Positions 34,397-45,847 of a stretch of DNA of 64,000 nucleotides are shown here, in pieces. Below the pieces are notes generated by a model, which ran no database searches, was not told where the DNA came from, and saw nothing but the letters and a program-made list of their open reading frames with translations. The number at the start of each line of letters is the position of its first letter. Position 1 is the stretch's first letter. The translations under genes and the position numbers were made by a program. Source of the stretch: Diabrotica undecimpunctata (lineage: Eukaryota; Arthropoda; Insecta; Coleoptera; Chrysomelidae). The stretch covers positions 48,987,991-49,051,990 of the forward strand of contig NC_092807.1 of NCBI RefSeq assembly GCF_040954645.1, written 5' to 3'.

Positions 34397-35800
34397 TTAT
34401 AGGTTGTATTTGGCGCATTTCAATATTTCAAATTTCAATAATTTCAATATTTCAAAGCAAAATCTTGTATTTCCGATTTCTCTGTTTTTAAGATTAATCA
34501 TTTCAGGAAGTATCTCTTGTTTATTTTGCAAAGTACTAATAATTGGAAGGTTATAAGGAGGCTTCAAAAGACTATCCGCAAGGATCAGTGAAGGAAACCA
34601 CTTGTTCATTGTGACGTTTTGGTAACTTCCGTAAATAGTTTTTCAGTCAAATTTTAACATAGTATTCTTCTAGAGATTCTTCATTTGTGTGCGTATGTTG
34701 GCCGAGGTAAGGGTCTGCGTTCAACATGTACTTGGTACTCACGTCGCAAGTCATTACAATTTTAATTTCCTACTTGGCTGGCTTATTCGGGATATACTTT
34801 CTAAAAGGGCACCGGTCCCTAAAAGCTAATACATGCTCGTCAATAGTTACATAGCTACCTGGACGATAGGACGCTTTACAATTAAAAATAAATTTCTCCC
34901 ATATTTCCTAGATAGGGGCAAACCTATCTATATCTTTTCTTTTAGTTCTTGTAGTTTTATCGTCGAACCTAAGATTATGTAGAAGAAAATCAAATCTTTC
35001 GCCAGCATATTGTTACTTTATAAACGGAGCCAACCATTTTGGAATCAAGCATCTCTCTGCTATGAATATGGTTATCTTTTTGTCCTCCAGTAAATATAAG
35101 TAGTCCAACAAGAGCATTTAATTCACCCCTTGTTACGAGATAATTAGTATGTTTCAAAACTTTAAAATTTTTAGAGTTTAGGCTGTTTTCGTAACAGAAT
35201 TTTTTGGTGTGCAATAGAATCGTTTAGTAAACACTGAAATACATCCAATGGTGTATAAGAATCTTTTGGCTAGATGGTCCTTGAACAGTACGCAAAATAT
35301 TCCTTTTTGTAGTATGTTTTCGAAGATTAGATACAGTACACCAGCTATGACCATTTTTGCCTTTGAGACTCGTAGCCAAATTGAAAGTATGTGGTTCAGA
35401 TTCGTCCACAATGTTTTTAGTTTCTCGCTCTCCAACTTGTTGAAAACACACTTCTTCATTACCTTTTTCGTTTTGATGAGGCTGATTTATTATTTACTAA
35501 AATGAATGGTCTTCTTAAGTCGGTTTCCACAGAAAAAATCTCATATTGAACTCTACATGAAGTGCTGGGCATAGAAACATTAGTAGAGTGGTTATTAAGC
35601 TTTCTTTTTTTTTCGTTTTAGGACTGCTACACTCAAAATCGATGCTTTCATTATCAGAAAATAAATGACTTAAACAATTGTGCACTCTATCTTTACTTCC
35701 TCAATTACTAGAAGTTTTCTCATTTGATTGTAGGCTACCATCATCTAATTCACCCATTAATATTTTTTTGGTCTCCAATTCCAATTCTAATTGAGTTAAG
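34397..35800 (-). pseudogene. piggyBac-like transposase relic, second family
   Basis: Minus-strand fragments in order: KNGHSWCTVSNLRKHTTKRN (~35345) and KFCYENSLNSKNF then RGELNALVGLLIFTGGQKD (35214-35090), the IGLLI.AG block of piggyBac. Next is a remnant of FRGRCPF..YIP.KPAKYG (about 34810-34770), and then WFPSLILADSLLKPPYNLPI (~34600), the DNYFTS.PLA..LL block. At least a dozen stops interrupt it. It is much older than the element at 17852-20245 and is not a copy of it. It lies inside the long-inverted-repeat structure. No TTAA-flanked ends found. Confidence 0.65.
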
Positions 35801-35896
35801 GGTCTTTTATCGTCAAATTTTCTAGCTAATTTTTAATTAAAATTTTCTGTAAATGAAAAAAGAAAATAATAATACCAAAATAAAAAAAAAACGTTA

Positions 35897-36340
35897 ACAC
35901 TCTTCTCATGACGCCGCGCCGTCTCCTTTCGAAGGTTGTCGATCCAAATGGCAATTGTAGTTTTGGAAACTGCTGCGCGAAATATTTCTGCGGATGAGCA
36001 GTCGAACCATCTCCTCAGGTCTTTCAGCCACGAGGTCTGGCGTCTTCCTACTGATCTTTGGCCCTGTACTTTTCACTCCAGTACAACTTGAAGTAATTCT
36101 TATAATTATAATATAAGTATGTAACTCTTTGTACCCATGGAATTCTTAATATTTTTCTGTATATATACATATCAAAAGCATCTATTCTTTTTTCTATTTC
36201 AGTCCATTGTCCAACTTTCACAGCCATACAGTAAGACAGAAAAAACGTAACTTCTGATCATTCGGATTCTAAGCTGCAGACTGAGGTCTGATCTTGTAAA
36301 AAATGTGATGCTTTCCTTGTTTGTTCGATTTTTGATAGGA
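35897..36340 (-). pseudogene. RTE-like LINE C-terminal fragment
   Basis: Minus strand: LSLQLRIRMIRSYVFSVLLY, GCESWTMD, YIYRKILRIPWVQRV (frame changes), SVGRRQTSWLKDLRRWFDCS and SSAEIFRAAVSKTTIAIWID, NLRKE. This is the usual end of the RTE-like protein. Frameshifts and stops near 36110-36220. Confidence 0.7.
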
Positions 36341-36566
36341 TTTCTTTTTTTGGATTAAACTGACTATTGATATCTGCTACATTAACACTAACTTTTCGTA
36401 AAAAATATGAAGCAACTGCGATCTTGCGGTTAACGACTGTACAAAAAAGGCAACTACACTGTGAATGTACTAGACAAACTGATTATCGAAGCTACTTCAA
36501 TACTTATGCTTCTACAATTCATGCAAGGTTGCCAAATCTTAAAAACTAGTCAGCGTTCGTAAACTT

Positions 36567-37181
36567 TACGAATGGTTAGTGTTAGTGTACAATCAAAAAG
36601 AAGCAGTTATTTTTATGAATATTAATGCCTTACATTGATTGCAAAAACTCAAAACCGAAATTTTATGGTATAGGTTTTAAAGATTAGGATCTTACAATGG
36701 AACTTCCATAGTGACCGGCAATAAAAATAATAAATTTTATTGATTTCATGAGAGTCATATAAAATGGTAAAAAGCGCTCAACGTCTATTTATTTAACAAC
36801 TTAATAAACACTGACTTTATTTGCAGCGAAATACAAAAAATGCATGCGAAAGTTGCACTTTTCACTGAGTGACAGTGATAAATCACTGGTCGCTTCAAAT
36901 GTTGTTTCTTAGAGAACGATTCATTCCACATAAAAAATGCTAATTTACATTTTACTTCTATATTTTTTTAGCTTTTTTCTACAGTGTACAAATTTTTGTT
37001 AAATCGATTCTTTTTTCTCCCCTACGAAGGGGCATTTTAGGATAAGCTGGGAAGTAAAAGTGTTAACTGGAAGTAAAACTTTTTTGTATCATGTTTAGAT
37101 TCTTCGAATTGATATTTTTAGTAAAATTTAGCTTATTCGTATAATTTTTAGAAATGCAGTGGCATTTTCATCTCTGACGAC
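36567..37181 (-). repeat. right arm of the long inverted repeat
   Basis: Inverted copy of 31598-32270; the outer end reads CATCTCTGACGAC on the plus strand. Confidence 0.65.
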
Positions 37182-37920
37182 TTATATAATAACATATCTG
37201 GAATAGTCAGACTGCTATAAACTAGCTTTTTCATTTATAACCTGTAACGTAGCCGAAGTACACTGTAAAATTGATTGAATCTATGTTATATACAACTGAG
37301 TTAAAGGTTTGGTTTGCTAAAATAATCAATAATAAAATTTAAAAATTATACCTTAAAAATATAGAACGTTTTATAGTATATTAATTAACTATTGATCATG
37401 TTCACTCTATTGGTTTTCTACATTATGCCTTCTCAATAATTTCATTAGCAAAAGTTATGGGTTATGGGACCCATAGTACGTGTTAATATAAGGTTTAAGA
37501 GTAGAGAACACGTCAAATATAGTTGAATAGAACAATACATGCACTACACACATTCTTAGTGCAAGACCGCATAAGAGATCTAAGAGATCATATATTTTTT
37601 ACATAAAAATATCAGAAGTGAATTTACCAAAAGGGAACAATATTAACTTTTATTTATGGATTAAGTTGATGGATCGAAATTAGTAGCTTAATATTACATA
37701 TCAGTTATACGTATCTTCACTTAAATAATTAATGTGTTATTACAATTGTTTAAGCTGGTATAGTTTTCAAATACATCTTTTTTCTAGTTTTTTCGCTACT
37801 AAAAATGAAAGTTCAAGTTTAACACACTAAAGTTGAATCCGTTATTTTTAACAAAGGTTAGCATTTGGTTAACCTTTTTCCAAGGTTTGAGGCAAAATAC
37901 TAATAACATAGGCAATAAAA
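37182..37920. other. no gene recognised
   Basis: About 740 bases of unassigned AT-rich DNA. Confidence 0.4.
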
Positions 37921-37929
37921 ATATTTCTA

Positions 37930-38400
37930 TCTATTTATACAGCCCTTGCTGTCCAATTTTGAACATAGACCTCCTCTTCCCTCTTCCATGTCTCTCTATT
38001 GTAGACAGTTTGTATCCACTTCGGACCTACGTGTTTCTTCAAGTCATTTGACCATCTCATTTGTGGCCTTCATCTTTTTCGTTTGTAACCATATGATCTC
38101 CAGTGTATAATCATCTTATTCCATCTGTCGTCTTTCTGTCTAATGGTATGTCCAGCGAACTTCCACTAAAGTTTTGCTATCTGCGTTATTACATCGGTCA
38201 CTTTTGTTTTGTTGCGGATCCAAGTATTTCTTTTCTTGTCTGATAGCCTGATGTTCAGCATTTGCCTTTCCATGGCTCTTTGGGTCTTTGCTATTTTTTT
38301 CATGTTTTTCTTTGTAAACGTCCAAGTTGAGAACCGTAGGTGAAAACAGGAAGTATACATTGGTTGAAGATTTTTGTTTTTAAATATTGGGGGTATATAT
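37930..38400 (-). pseudogene. LINE C-terminus of the YVQ-W type
   Basis: Minus strand: YLKTKIFNQCILPVFTYGS, RAMERQMLNIRLSDKKRNTW, IRNKTKVTDVITQIAKL, then RPQMRWSNDLKKHVG and EEEVYVQNWTARAV. This C-terminal type (GRP..RW.DDL, ending in YVQ.W) also appears at 41560-42115 and 62825-63885. Broken by stops. It meets the next LINE head to head at the GC-capped TA palindrome at 38389. Confidence 0.68.
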
Positions 38401-38408
38401 ATACCCCC
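38389..38408. repeat. 20-bp perfect palindrome
   Basis: GGGGGTATATATATACCCCC, exactly at the junction of two oppositely oriented LINE fragments. Confidence 0.85.
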
Positions 38409-38429
38409 CAACAAAAATATTTACAAAAT

Positions 38430-39344
38430 AAAAAACAAAGATAGACATTACTACTGATAGACCCAAAATCCTTGAGGTTGTCGAATCCTTTTATCGCGAA
38501 ATGTATGAGAGCACCGACGAAAGGAAAAATCAGCCCCTTCCCAAAATCACAAAACAAGGATCAGAATAAATGCCAGAAATAACTCCATACGAAATCAAAA
38601 GAACACTTTTAGAAATGAAAAATAACAAATCCCCTGGCGATGAAGAAATAGTGATCGAAGCGATCAAACTAGGCGACAATACAATTATCCAGGCTGAGAC
38701 AAAGCTTTTCACCAAATGCATCTACCAAGAAAAAACTCCCTTTCAATGAAACAATGCAGTCATTATTTTATTACACAACCAAGGAGACATACAGATCTAA
38801 AGAACTACCGTCCTATCAGTTTGCTTTCACACATATCTAAACTTTTCACAAAAATTATCAAAAAAAAGACTGGGCTAAATTAGATTTCTATCAGATTAGA
38901 GAACAAGTTGGATTTGGATCGGGATACAGCACTAACGACCACGTACTAGTGATAAAAAACCTGATGGAGAAGTTTGCAGAGTACAACAAACCATTGACAC
39001 TGATATTTGTGGACTACGAGAAAGCATTCGATACCATAAGCCATTAGAAAATATTAAAAACATTGACAGAATGCCAAATAGACCATCGCTATACTAACAT
39101 AACCAAATATATCTACCAAAATGCCACATCTAGCGTAAGATTATCTGAACAAAAAACAAATAAATTCTGTATACAGCCAGGCGTACGGCAAGGAGACACC
39201 GTCTCTCCAAAGCTATTCATGACGCTTTTAGAATATACTTGTAACAAGGCATACCTGGACGAGCATGGTATCAACACAAATGAAGAGAAGCTCAGTCATT
39301 TGAGATCTTAAAATTTTTAGTTGACATCGTTCTTATAGCCGATG
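38430..39344 (+). pseudogene. LINE RT, first part, interrupted by an RTE
   Basis: Plus-strand pieces in shifting frames: ITPYEIKRTLLEMKNNKSPG, VGFGSGYSTNDHVLVIKNL, LTLIFVDYEKAFDTI (first catalytic Asp intact), QPGVRQGDTVSPKLF and finally VDIVLIADG, the damaged FADDIVLIAD box. It stops at about 39344 where the minus-strand RTE begins. It continues at 41546 with ISMDNAIIMFEKLYHASLEI. Decayed. Confidence 0.72.
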
Positions 39345-41545
39345 GTATCCTCTTCTTTAAGTGCCGTCTCCCGATCGGAGGTTGGATATCATCATCACTA
39401 TCTTTATCTACTGCTACTCTGAAGAGTTCTATAGAACTGCATTTAAACCAGTCCCTTAAATTCTTCAACCATGACACTCTCCTTCTTCCTATACTCCTTC
39501 CTCCTCTTATCTTTCCCTGTATTATCAGCCTTAGCAGTTCATATCGCTATCCCCTCATTACGTGTCCCAGATATTGTAGCTTTCTTATTTTTTTTGTGTT
39601 TATTATTTCGCATTCTTTGCCCATTTTTCGCAATACTTTCGTGTTAGTTTTCTTCTGTGTCCATGCTATTCTAAGCATCCTCCTGTAACACCACATTTCA
39701 AAGGACTGTAACTTATTTATGTGTTCTTGCTTTAATGTCCAGCTTTCAAGCCCATATTGCAGTATCGAAAACACGTAGCATCTCAGTGCTCTTACTCTCA
39801 GTTCTAACCTAAGGTGTTTGTTGCAGAAAATTGTTTTCATTTTTACAAACGCATTTCTTGCTATTTCTATCCTTGCTCTTATTTCGGTTGTTTGATCATT
39901 ATTGTCTGAAATCCAGGTTCCTAAGTATTTGTATTTATCAACACTTCCTATCGGTACATTTCCCAAATGTATGTTTATTGGTTTATTTTTTTCTTTGTTA
40001 TTATCATGTATTTGGTCTTTTTTATATTCATTTTTAGTCCATATTTTTCACAGAAACTGTTTCTTTTGTTTATCAGTAATTGGAGCTGTTCAGCAGAGCT
40101 TGCCATAATTACGGTGTCATTTGCATATCTTATGTTGTTAATAGATTTTCCGTTAATTATTATTCCTTCACTTTGAGATAGTAATGCTTCTTCAAAAATG
40201 GCTTTACTATATACATTAAATAGTAATGGGGACATAATACATCCCTGCCTAACTCCTCTCCTGATTTCAATTTCTGGACTGATTTCGTTATCTATTACGA
40301 TTTGTGCTTTTTGATTTCAGTAGAGGTTTGTTATTATTCGTAGGTCCCTATGGTCTATGTTTTTTTTCTTTAGAATTTGGACTAATTTTTCATGTCTTAC
40401 TTTGTCAAATGCTTTTTCAAAATCAACGTAACAAACATGCACATCAACATTCATATCCATGCATCTTTGAGCTAACACATTAAAAGCAAATAACGCTTCT
40501 CTGGTTCCTAGTCCCTTTCTGAACCCAAACTGACTATCATCTATTCCTTCTTCCAGTTTTTTATTTATACGACCATGTATTATTTTCAGGAATAATTTGA
40601 GAATATGACTTATTAGTGATATTGTTCTGTATTCACTGCAATCTTTAGCGTTTATATTTTTAGGGATAGCACAAAAGGTGGAGAGTAACCATTCTTTCGG
40701 TATGTGTCCTGTTTCGTATACTGAGTTAAATAAGTCTACTATAATGTCTAAGGTTATCATTAATGCATTTTAAGGTTTCTATAGGAATTTGGTCTGGACC
40801 TACTGCTTTACTATTTTTGCTGTTTTTAATGCCGTTTTAATTTAAACTTTTAATATCTTTAAAACCATATCCTCTTATACTTATATCTCCATCTGTTCTG
40901 TTCTATGGCCTTTAAAAAGTTTATTAATGTATTCTGTTTATCTTTTTAATTTGGCGTTAGTATTCAACACAAGTTTCCCATTTGCATCTTTCAGTATTCC
41001 CGGTTTTCTTGTTCTATTGTTGTGGGTTAATTCTTAAATTTGTTTTATGTGTGTTAAAACTATGATGTCTTTTCTGGTATTCTTCAAGTTCTGTGCATTG
41101 TTCTTTTAACCATCGTTATTTCGCTTTCTTAATTCTGTATTTTATTTGTTTATCCACTTTTTTATACATCTGATTATCTTTGTTTTTATATTGACGTCTT
41201 TCTTCCATTAAATCTAAAATTTCTTCCATCATCCATTGCTTCTTTTTATATCTGGTTGGTATTAGAATTTCTTTTTGAATTTTATCTATTTCTGTCTTTA
41301 TTATTAACCATTTTTTATCTGGTTCAGTATTTAGTAGAATTTGTTCTTTATTATTCATTAATCCGTTGTTGATTTCATCTGCCAGGCGTTGCTTTATGTG
41401 TGGGTTCCTTAATTTACTTTTTTTACTTACTCGATTTTTTACATTTGTTGTTCTTCGTTTTATTATTTTCATTTTGAGCCTAATTTTGGTCACTACTGGG
41501 TTGTGATCTGATTCTATGTCGGCACTTGAATAGGTTTTTGTGGAT
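39345..41545 (-). pseudogene. RTE-like LINE inserted in another LINE
   Basis: In minus-strand order: SDHNPVVTKIRLKMK (end of the endonuclease, ~41500), a linker to 41116, a damaged stretch, then VGPDQIPIETL and RT segments. Those are FGFRKGLGTREALFAF and VCYVDFEKAFDKVRHEKL (40760-40317), SPLLFNVYSKAIFEE and IRYANDTVIMASS (YAND instead of YADD, ~40120). Last come YKYLGTWISDNNDQT, FEMWCYRRMLRIAWTQ (39966-39547) and SWLKNLRDWFKCSSIELFRV, ending near 39360. The 3' end on this strand reads GAAGAGGATA. About 2.2 kb, 5' truncated within the endonuclease, frameshifted repeatedly. Confidence 0.78.
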
Positions 41546-42135
41546 ACGCAGCCATTAGTATGGATAATGCAATAATAATGTTTGAAAAATTATATCACGC
41601 TTCCTTGGAGATCGGACTAAAGATTAATAAAAACAAGATGCAAATAATGACTAACCTGGTGCTAAATCCAAATATTGCTGTTGATGGAAGGGATATTGTG
41701 CAGACTACATCGAATAAGAACCTAGGACATAAAATTCAGTTGGGCAGAGATAACCAGACATGTGAGCTCCCAAGTCGCATAGGATTAGCCTGGTCAGCGT
41801 TTGGTAAATTAAACTATGTATTTAAATCGGATCTAGCCATATGCCTCAAAAGAAAACTCTTTGATCAATGTGTGTTACCTGTACTCACTTATGGAGCGGA
41901 AACATTAACACTCACAAAAAAGGTAGAATGCAAGACTTGCGTGACAACCGATGGACAAAACGTATTTTAGAGGGGAGACCCAGGCGAGAAGCAATACGGA
42001 GCATAGGACGCCCACAAACTAGATGGAATGACGATCTCAAGCGTGTTAGCAATGACTATATGCAAGACAGAGACAACTGGAAAGAGCTAAGGAAGACCTA
42101 TGTCCAGTAGTGGACGCATACAGGTTGACGATGAT
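41546..42135 (+). pseudogene. LINE RT C-terminus, second part, with GATGATGA tail
   Basis: Continues the plus-strand LINE from 39344: MDNAIIMFEKLYHASLEIGL, KMQIMTNLVLNPNI, RKLFDQCVLPVLTYGAETL, then after a frame change SIGRPQTRWNDDLKRV and NWKELRKTYVQ, stop at 42108. The 3' end is GACGATGATGA (about 42128-42138), the same kind of tail as at 62830. Confidence 0.74.
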
Positions 42136-42139
42136 GAAT

Positions 42140-43387
42140 AAAATGCACCATGCCTGCAGTTATGTTACATTTTAAAACGTGTGTAGTTAAACGTTACCCT
42201 GGAGATATCTTCCGATTTTCTTATTCCGGAAACGGTCTCTTCGGGATACACATTCTATGCGTTTTCTACACATTCTTAATTCTACTATTTGTATTTTTCT
42301 GCTTTGTACACCATTAATAAGTAGAGTTCATAGATGAAAACGATAGTGGGCATCTCTGTCGGAATCGGTACTGGCAAGTTCTTTACTATTTAATGCCGTG
42401 ACTGATAAAATAGAAAAAATGAAAGAAACAGTATATGGAATAAAAATGCATAGAAAAATACATGTAAGTTTGTTATACCTTTTAGCAGGTAAATAAATTT
42501 TAAAGTTTTCACCCTACAAATTTTGATCCTAGACCTCCTCGCATGTCAAGGCCAAATCCTTCTCACTTAACAACTGAGGCTTTAGAAAGACATCATTATA
42601 TACTATTAAGAACACTGTGCTCTATTAGTGCATAATAAATTACATGACCAAAGATCACAACATAAATTACATTAAAAAAGAGTTAATATTATTACAATAA
42701 TATAAAAATTACTATTACACTAATGACAGAAGTCCAAAATACAAAATTGTAAAATATAAACGAGCTTCCCTGTCATCCACATTAGATTTGGACTTCCAAA
42801 TTATGTAAGCGGAACACAAGCAATTCAGACTATATGCATTTATTATAATATCATACTGAAATATTTTATTATTGAAATTTTTTCCGTCTATTGCTATTAT
42901 TTCAATCTTACTTTCCTATATTCTAAGCAATTCTATTTTTATCTTAACGTTTTGATTGAAAAGTTTTTTTATTATTATTCTGTAATAAAAGTATTCTAAA
43001 GCTGTGTAAAACGTTAAACGTTTATAATTGTAAACGAGTATTTAGTTACCCTAGTTGATCACCAATCAATTTTACAGAAACTTCCAATATTATAACATTT
43101 TACTGCTGTGAAAGCCCTTAAAATAATCAGTTTCCTGTTTCGTTAAATAATTGACAATCGGAATAAAAAATTGGATAGTAAATAAAACAAGCGCATTGCT
43201 GGTATCAGGTCCGTGAAAAATATTTAATCTAGTTGAAAGCACTTTACGAAAATGTAGCTGTACCTATCAATAAAGGGTTAAGGAAAGTGTTCCAGTTGAA
43301 AAGCATTTCATTACTTTGGGATGAGCATTTAGGATTAATATATTTTATGAGCATTGCATAACGGTACTTGCAGACAAATCCGTTATA
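42140..43387. other. no gene recognised
   Basis: 1.25 kb of AT-rich sequence without supportable features. Confidence 0.4.
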
Positions 43388-43617
43388 CAGGGTGATTGAT
43401 TAGTGTGAGGAAGCTCAGAAAATATGCACTTAGCACTTATAGGTTATGTTCAATATTAGTGGACGCTTATTCACCCTTTCACTTGACTTAAGAGGTTTAA
43501 TGTGCGTTTGTTATAGGAAAAAATACAATATTTTATATTTAAGAAAAGAAAAATATTTTAAAATTAATATCTTAAATATGTTGCTTGTGTGAGTCCATTT
43601 CAAATAGGTCAAAAGAA

Positions 43618-43721
43618 ATAAGAATAAGACTTACTCACAATCAATTTATTCTACCACCAACAATGGTAGAACAAATGGTTGGTGGTAGAATAAATTGATT
43701 GTGAGTAAGTCTTATTCTTAT
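43618..43721. repeat. perfect 44-bp inverted repeat with 16-base loop
   Basis: Arms 43618-43661 and 43678-43721 are exact complements. They start ATAAGAATAAGACTTACTCA and meet at CTACCACCAAC. The loop is AATGGTAGAACAAATG. Weaker complementarity (TAGGT.AAAA) continues outside. Confidence 0.93.
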
Positions 43722-44514
43722 ATATTTTTACCTATTTTAAAATTAGTTTCAATCTTACAGGGAATTTCATAACGGCGTGCCAGATCAATGTTATATTGTT
43801 TAGGTAGTAAAACATCCAGTATTTTATCTGCTTTATCTTAACTTTAAATCTGCTTTACTTCCTCTATACAAAGTTGCTGCATTTTTAAAGAGTTATAATG
43901 GATATTAGATGAATATATTAAGTTTACCTCGCTGTATAATTAAAAAGAAATTTGAAGTTGTGATTTTCACTTCGAAAAGCATTCTTAAAATCAAGAAAAT
44001 TGTTATTTGTAAATTATGTTAAAATGCTGCAAGAAAATATGTTCAGAACAATATTAAGAAACCAGTACAAGGCTAGCGTCATTCATAATTCAAAAGGAGT
44101 ATAGGAACACTGATTTATTGCAACTGTAGTTTTTGCGATAATAGTCAAAAATTATAAATATTAATAATTTTAAAGTTTATTTTTATGAACGAGAGAGTAA
44201 TTAGCATAATTTTAACTGGTACCTCCGACCACTCCATGGGCGTGCTCAAGATTAATTGAAAAATTACTTTGAATAATTGTAAAAACTAAATGAATTATTT
44301 CAGTGTTATAAAGTGTTATGTGTATGTAAACAAAAGTGACCTCTTTTATCACACACTATATTAGAACTGACTGGCCTACATTAAAAAGGGTTTTAAAAAA
44401 TTCACATTTTTTAAAATTTTTAAAAATTACAAAAGAGAAAAAGAGTTTTTAAAACGGTCTAAGGTATGTTAAATAGATGAATAAAAATATTAATATAAAA
44501 CTTACAGCTACTTG
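43722..44514. other. no gene; probable 3' flank of the DD82E unit
   Basis: Non-coding; I could not find a terminal inverted repeat for the transposase gene here. Confidence 0.35.
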
Positions 44515-45847
44515 TTACAAATCCAAATCAGATTCAGAAGATGAACTTTCAGAACCAAGATTTATAATAACTGGCTCGATCATTTTATCAGTAATATTGT
44601 CCAGCTTCCACATTTTTTCCTCTTCTTTAATAGTGTGATTTACTGCCTTTTCCCAGTTTTCAGGTTTTACATTATTTACGGCCTCCAAAAACAACTGTTT
44701 AACATCATGAATTTTAAAAGTGGTATTTTTTCTTGAAACTTCACTTTTTATCTGTGCCCATACCAGTTCAATCGGGTTTAATTCACAATGATATGGTGGG
44801 GATCTAAGTACTGTCATTCCACGATTTTTGGCAATTTCATCAATTTCGTATTTTTTAAATTTTTCTTTATGAAGGGCACACAACGAATAAAGTTCCTTTC
44901 TTATAGATCCGGGATGGTACGTAATATTTTTTGAACTCAGCCAATTCTGCAAGTCTTTTTTTAACCACTTAGTTGTGGGCAGTCCTTCTATAAGTCTGGA
45001 GTGATAACTTGCATTATCCATTACTATTACACAGTTCTTAGGAAGAAGATCTATCATTTGTTCGAACCATTCTTGAAAGACATCAGCGTTCATGTCTTCA
45101 TGGTAGTCACCGGTACGAGTTGATTCAAAAGTTAATAAACCACCTTCAACAAAACCGTCTGAACTGCCAATGTGTACTATTATCAGCCTGTGTTTCTTTC
45201 CTGATGGTGGGTTTAAACCAGTAGATAAGTTATTTACAAAAGCGTGCCTTTGACTTGTAACAGTTTCATCCTGCCAAAATTTATTTGGTGTATGACCCTC
45301 GTTGATCCATGTTTCATCAAGATAAAATATTTTTCTTTTTTGGTTTCTCATTTCCTTTATGGTTCTTAGAAAATGTCTTCTCCATATGACAATATCGCTT
45401 CTTTCTAATAAAATAGACTTTCTGGACTTTCTAGAAGCCTATTTCTTTTAAAAGTTTCCATAACGTACTTCGACTCATTTCTGGGTAATCCTTATCATCT
45501 CGAACTGAGACAAGAACTTTATCCAATGTTGGAAATTCTTGTCTAAAGAAGAATTCATGCACTTTCCGTCGGAGTCCTTCTTTAAAATGATATTCTATTT
45601 GAAATTTTGGTTTCCCTGGAGCATTACGTGGCATTTGAAAACTACCACATTTCTCTTCTTTAATAACTCTGTAAATCGTAGATTTCCCAACACCAAGTGT
45701 ACTGCTAACTAACTCAACGGTCTCATCAACACTTTCACATAAACGTTTGTCTGTAAATGATTTAAAACAATTAAATATTAATGTTTTTTCATTAACTGTT
45801 AAAGGACCAATTTTTCGGCGTTTACACGGCACTTCCAAATTTTCCAT
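44515..45847 (-). pseudogene. DD82E-type transposase (Tc1/mariner superfamily), one frameshift
   Basis: The N-terminal part (45847-45431) starts MENLEVPCKRRKIGPLTV and has a helix-turn-helix segment (LVSSTLGVGKSTIYRVI). The C-terminal part (45351-44515, 278 open codons; the same frame is open back to about 45425) has the catalytic residues YLDETWINEGH (first Asp), VIVMDNASYHS (second Asp) and CELNPIELVWAQIK (Glu). I count 82 residues between the second Asp and the Glu. It ends in an acidic SESSSSESDLDL. The two parts are joined by one frame change at GGCTTCTAGAAAG near 45430; without it the protein would be about 450 residues. No other stop is visible. An unrecognised intron or sequencing error are alternatives to mutation. 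Terminal repeats were not identified. Confidence 0.8.

Larger units (their letters stand above)
31598..37181. mobile_element. long-inverted-repeat (foldback-type) structure
   Basis: Two arms of roughly 0.6-0.7 kb in opposite orientation (31598-32270 and 36567-37181) share many blocks. Examples are GAACCGTTCTCTTA against its complement in AGAGAACGATTC, the outer end GTCAGAGATG, and the inner block ACTAACCATTCG. The arms match those of the shorter element at 46578-48064. The interior holds a CR1-like LINE relic, a piggyBac-like relic and an RTE fragment. Whether these are later insertions or part of the element is unknown. No target duplication was found. Confidence 0.62.

Noticed and set aside
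36367..36549. 60-codon plus-strand frame
   Set aside because: No homology or context; it lies between LINE and foldback-arm sequence.
43618..43721. A CRISPR repeat or bacterial terminator reading of the hairpin
   Set aside because: Single hairpin, no spacer array, and the genome is clearly eukaryotic.
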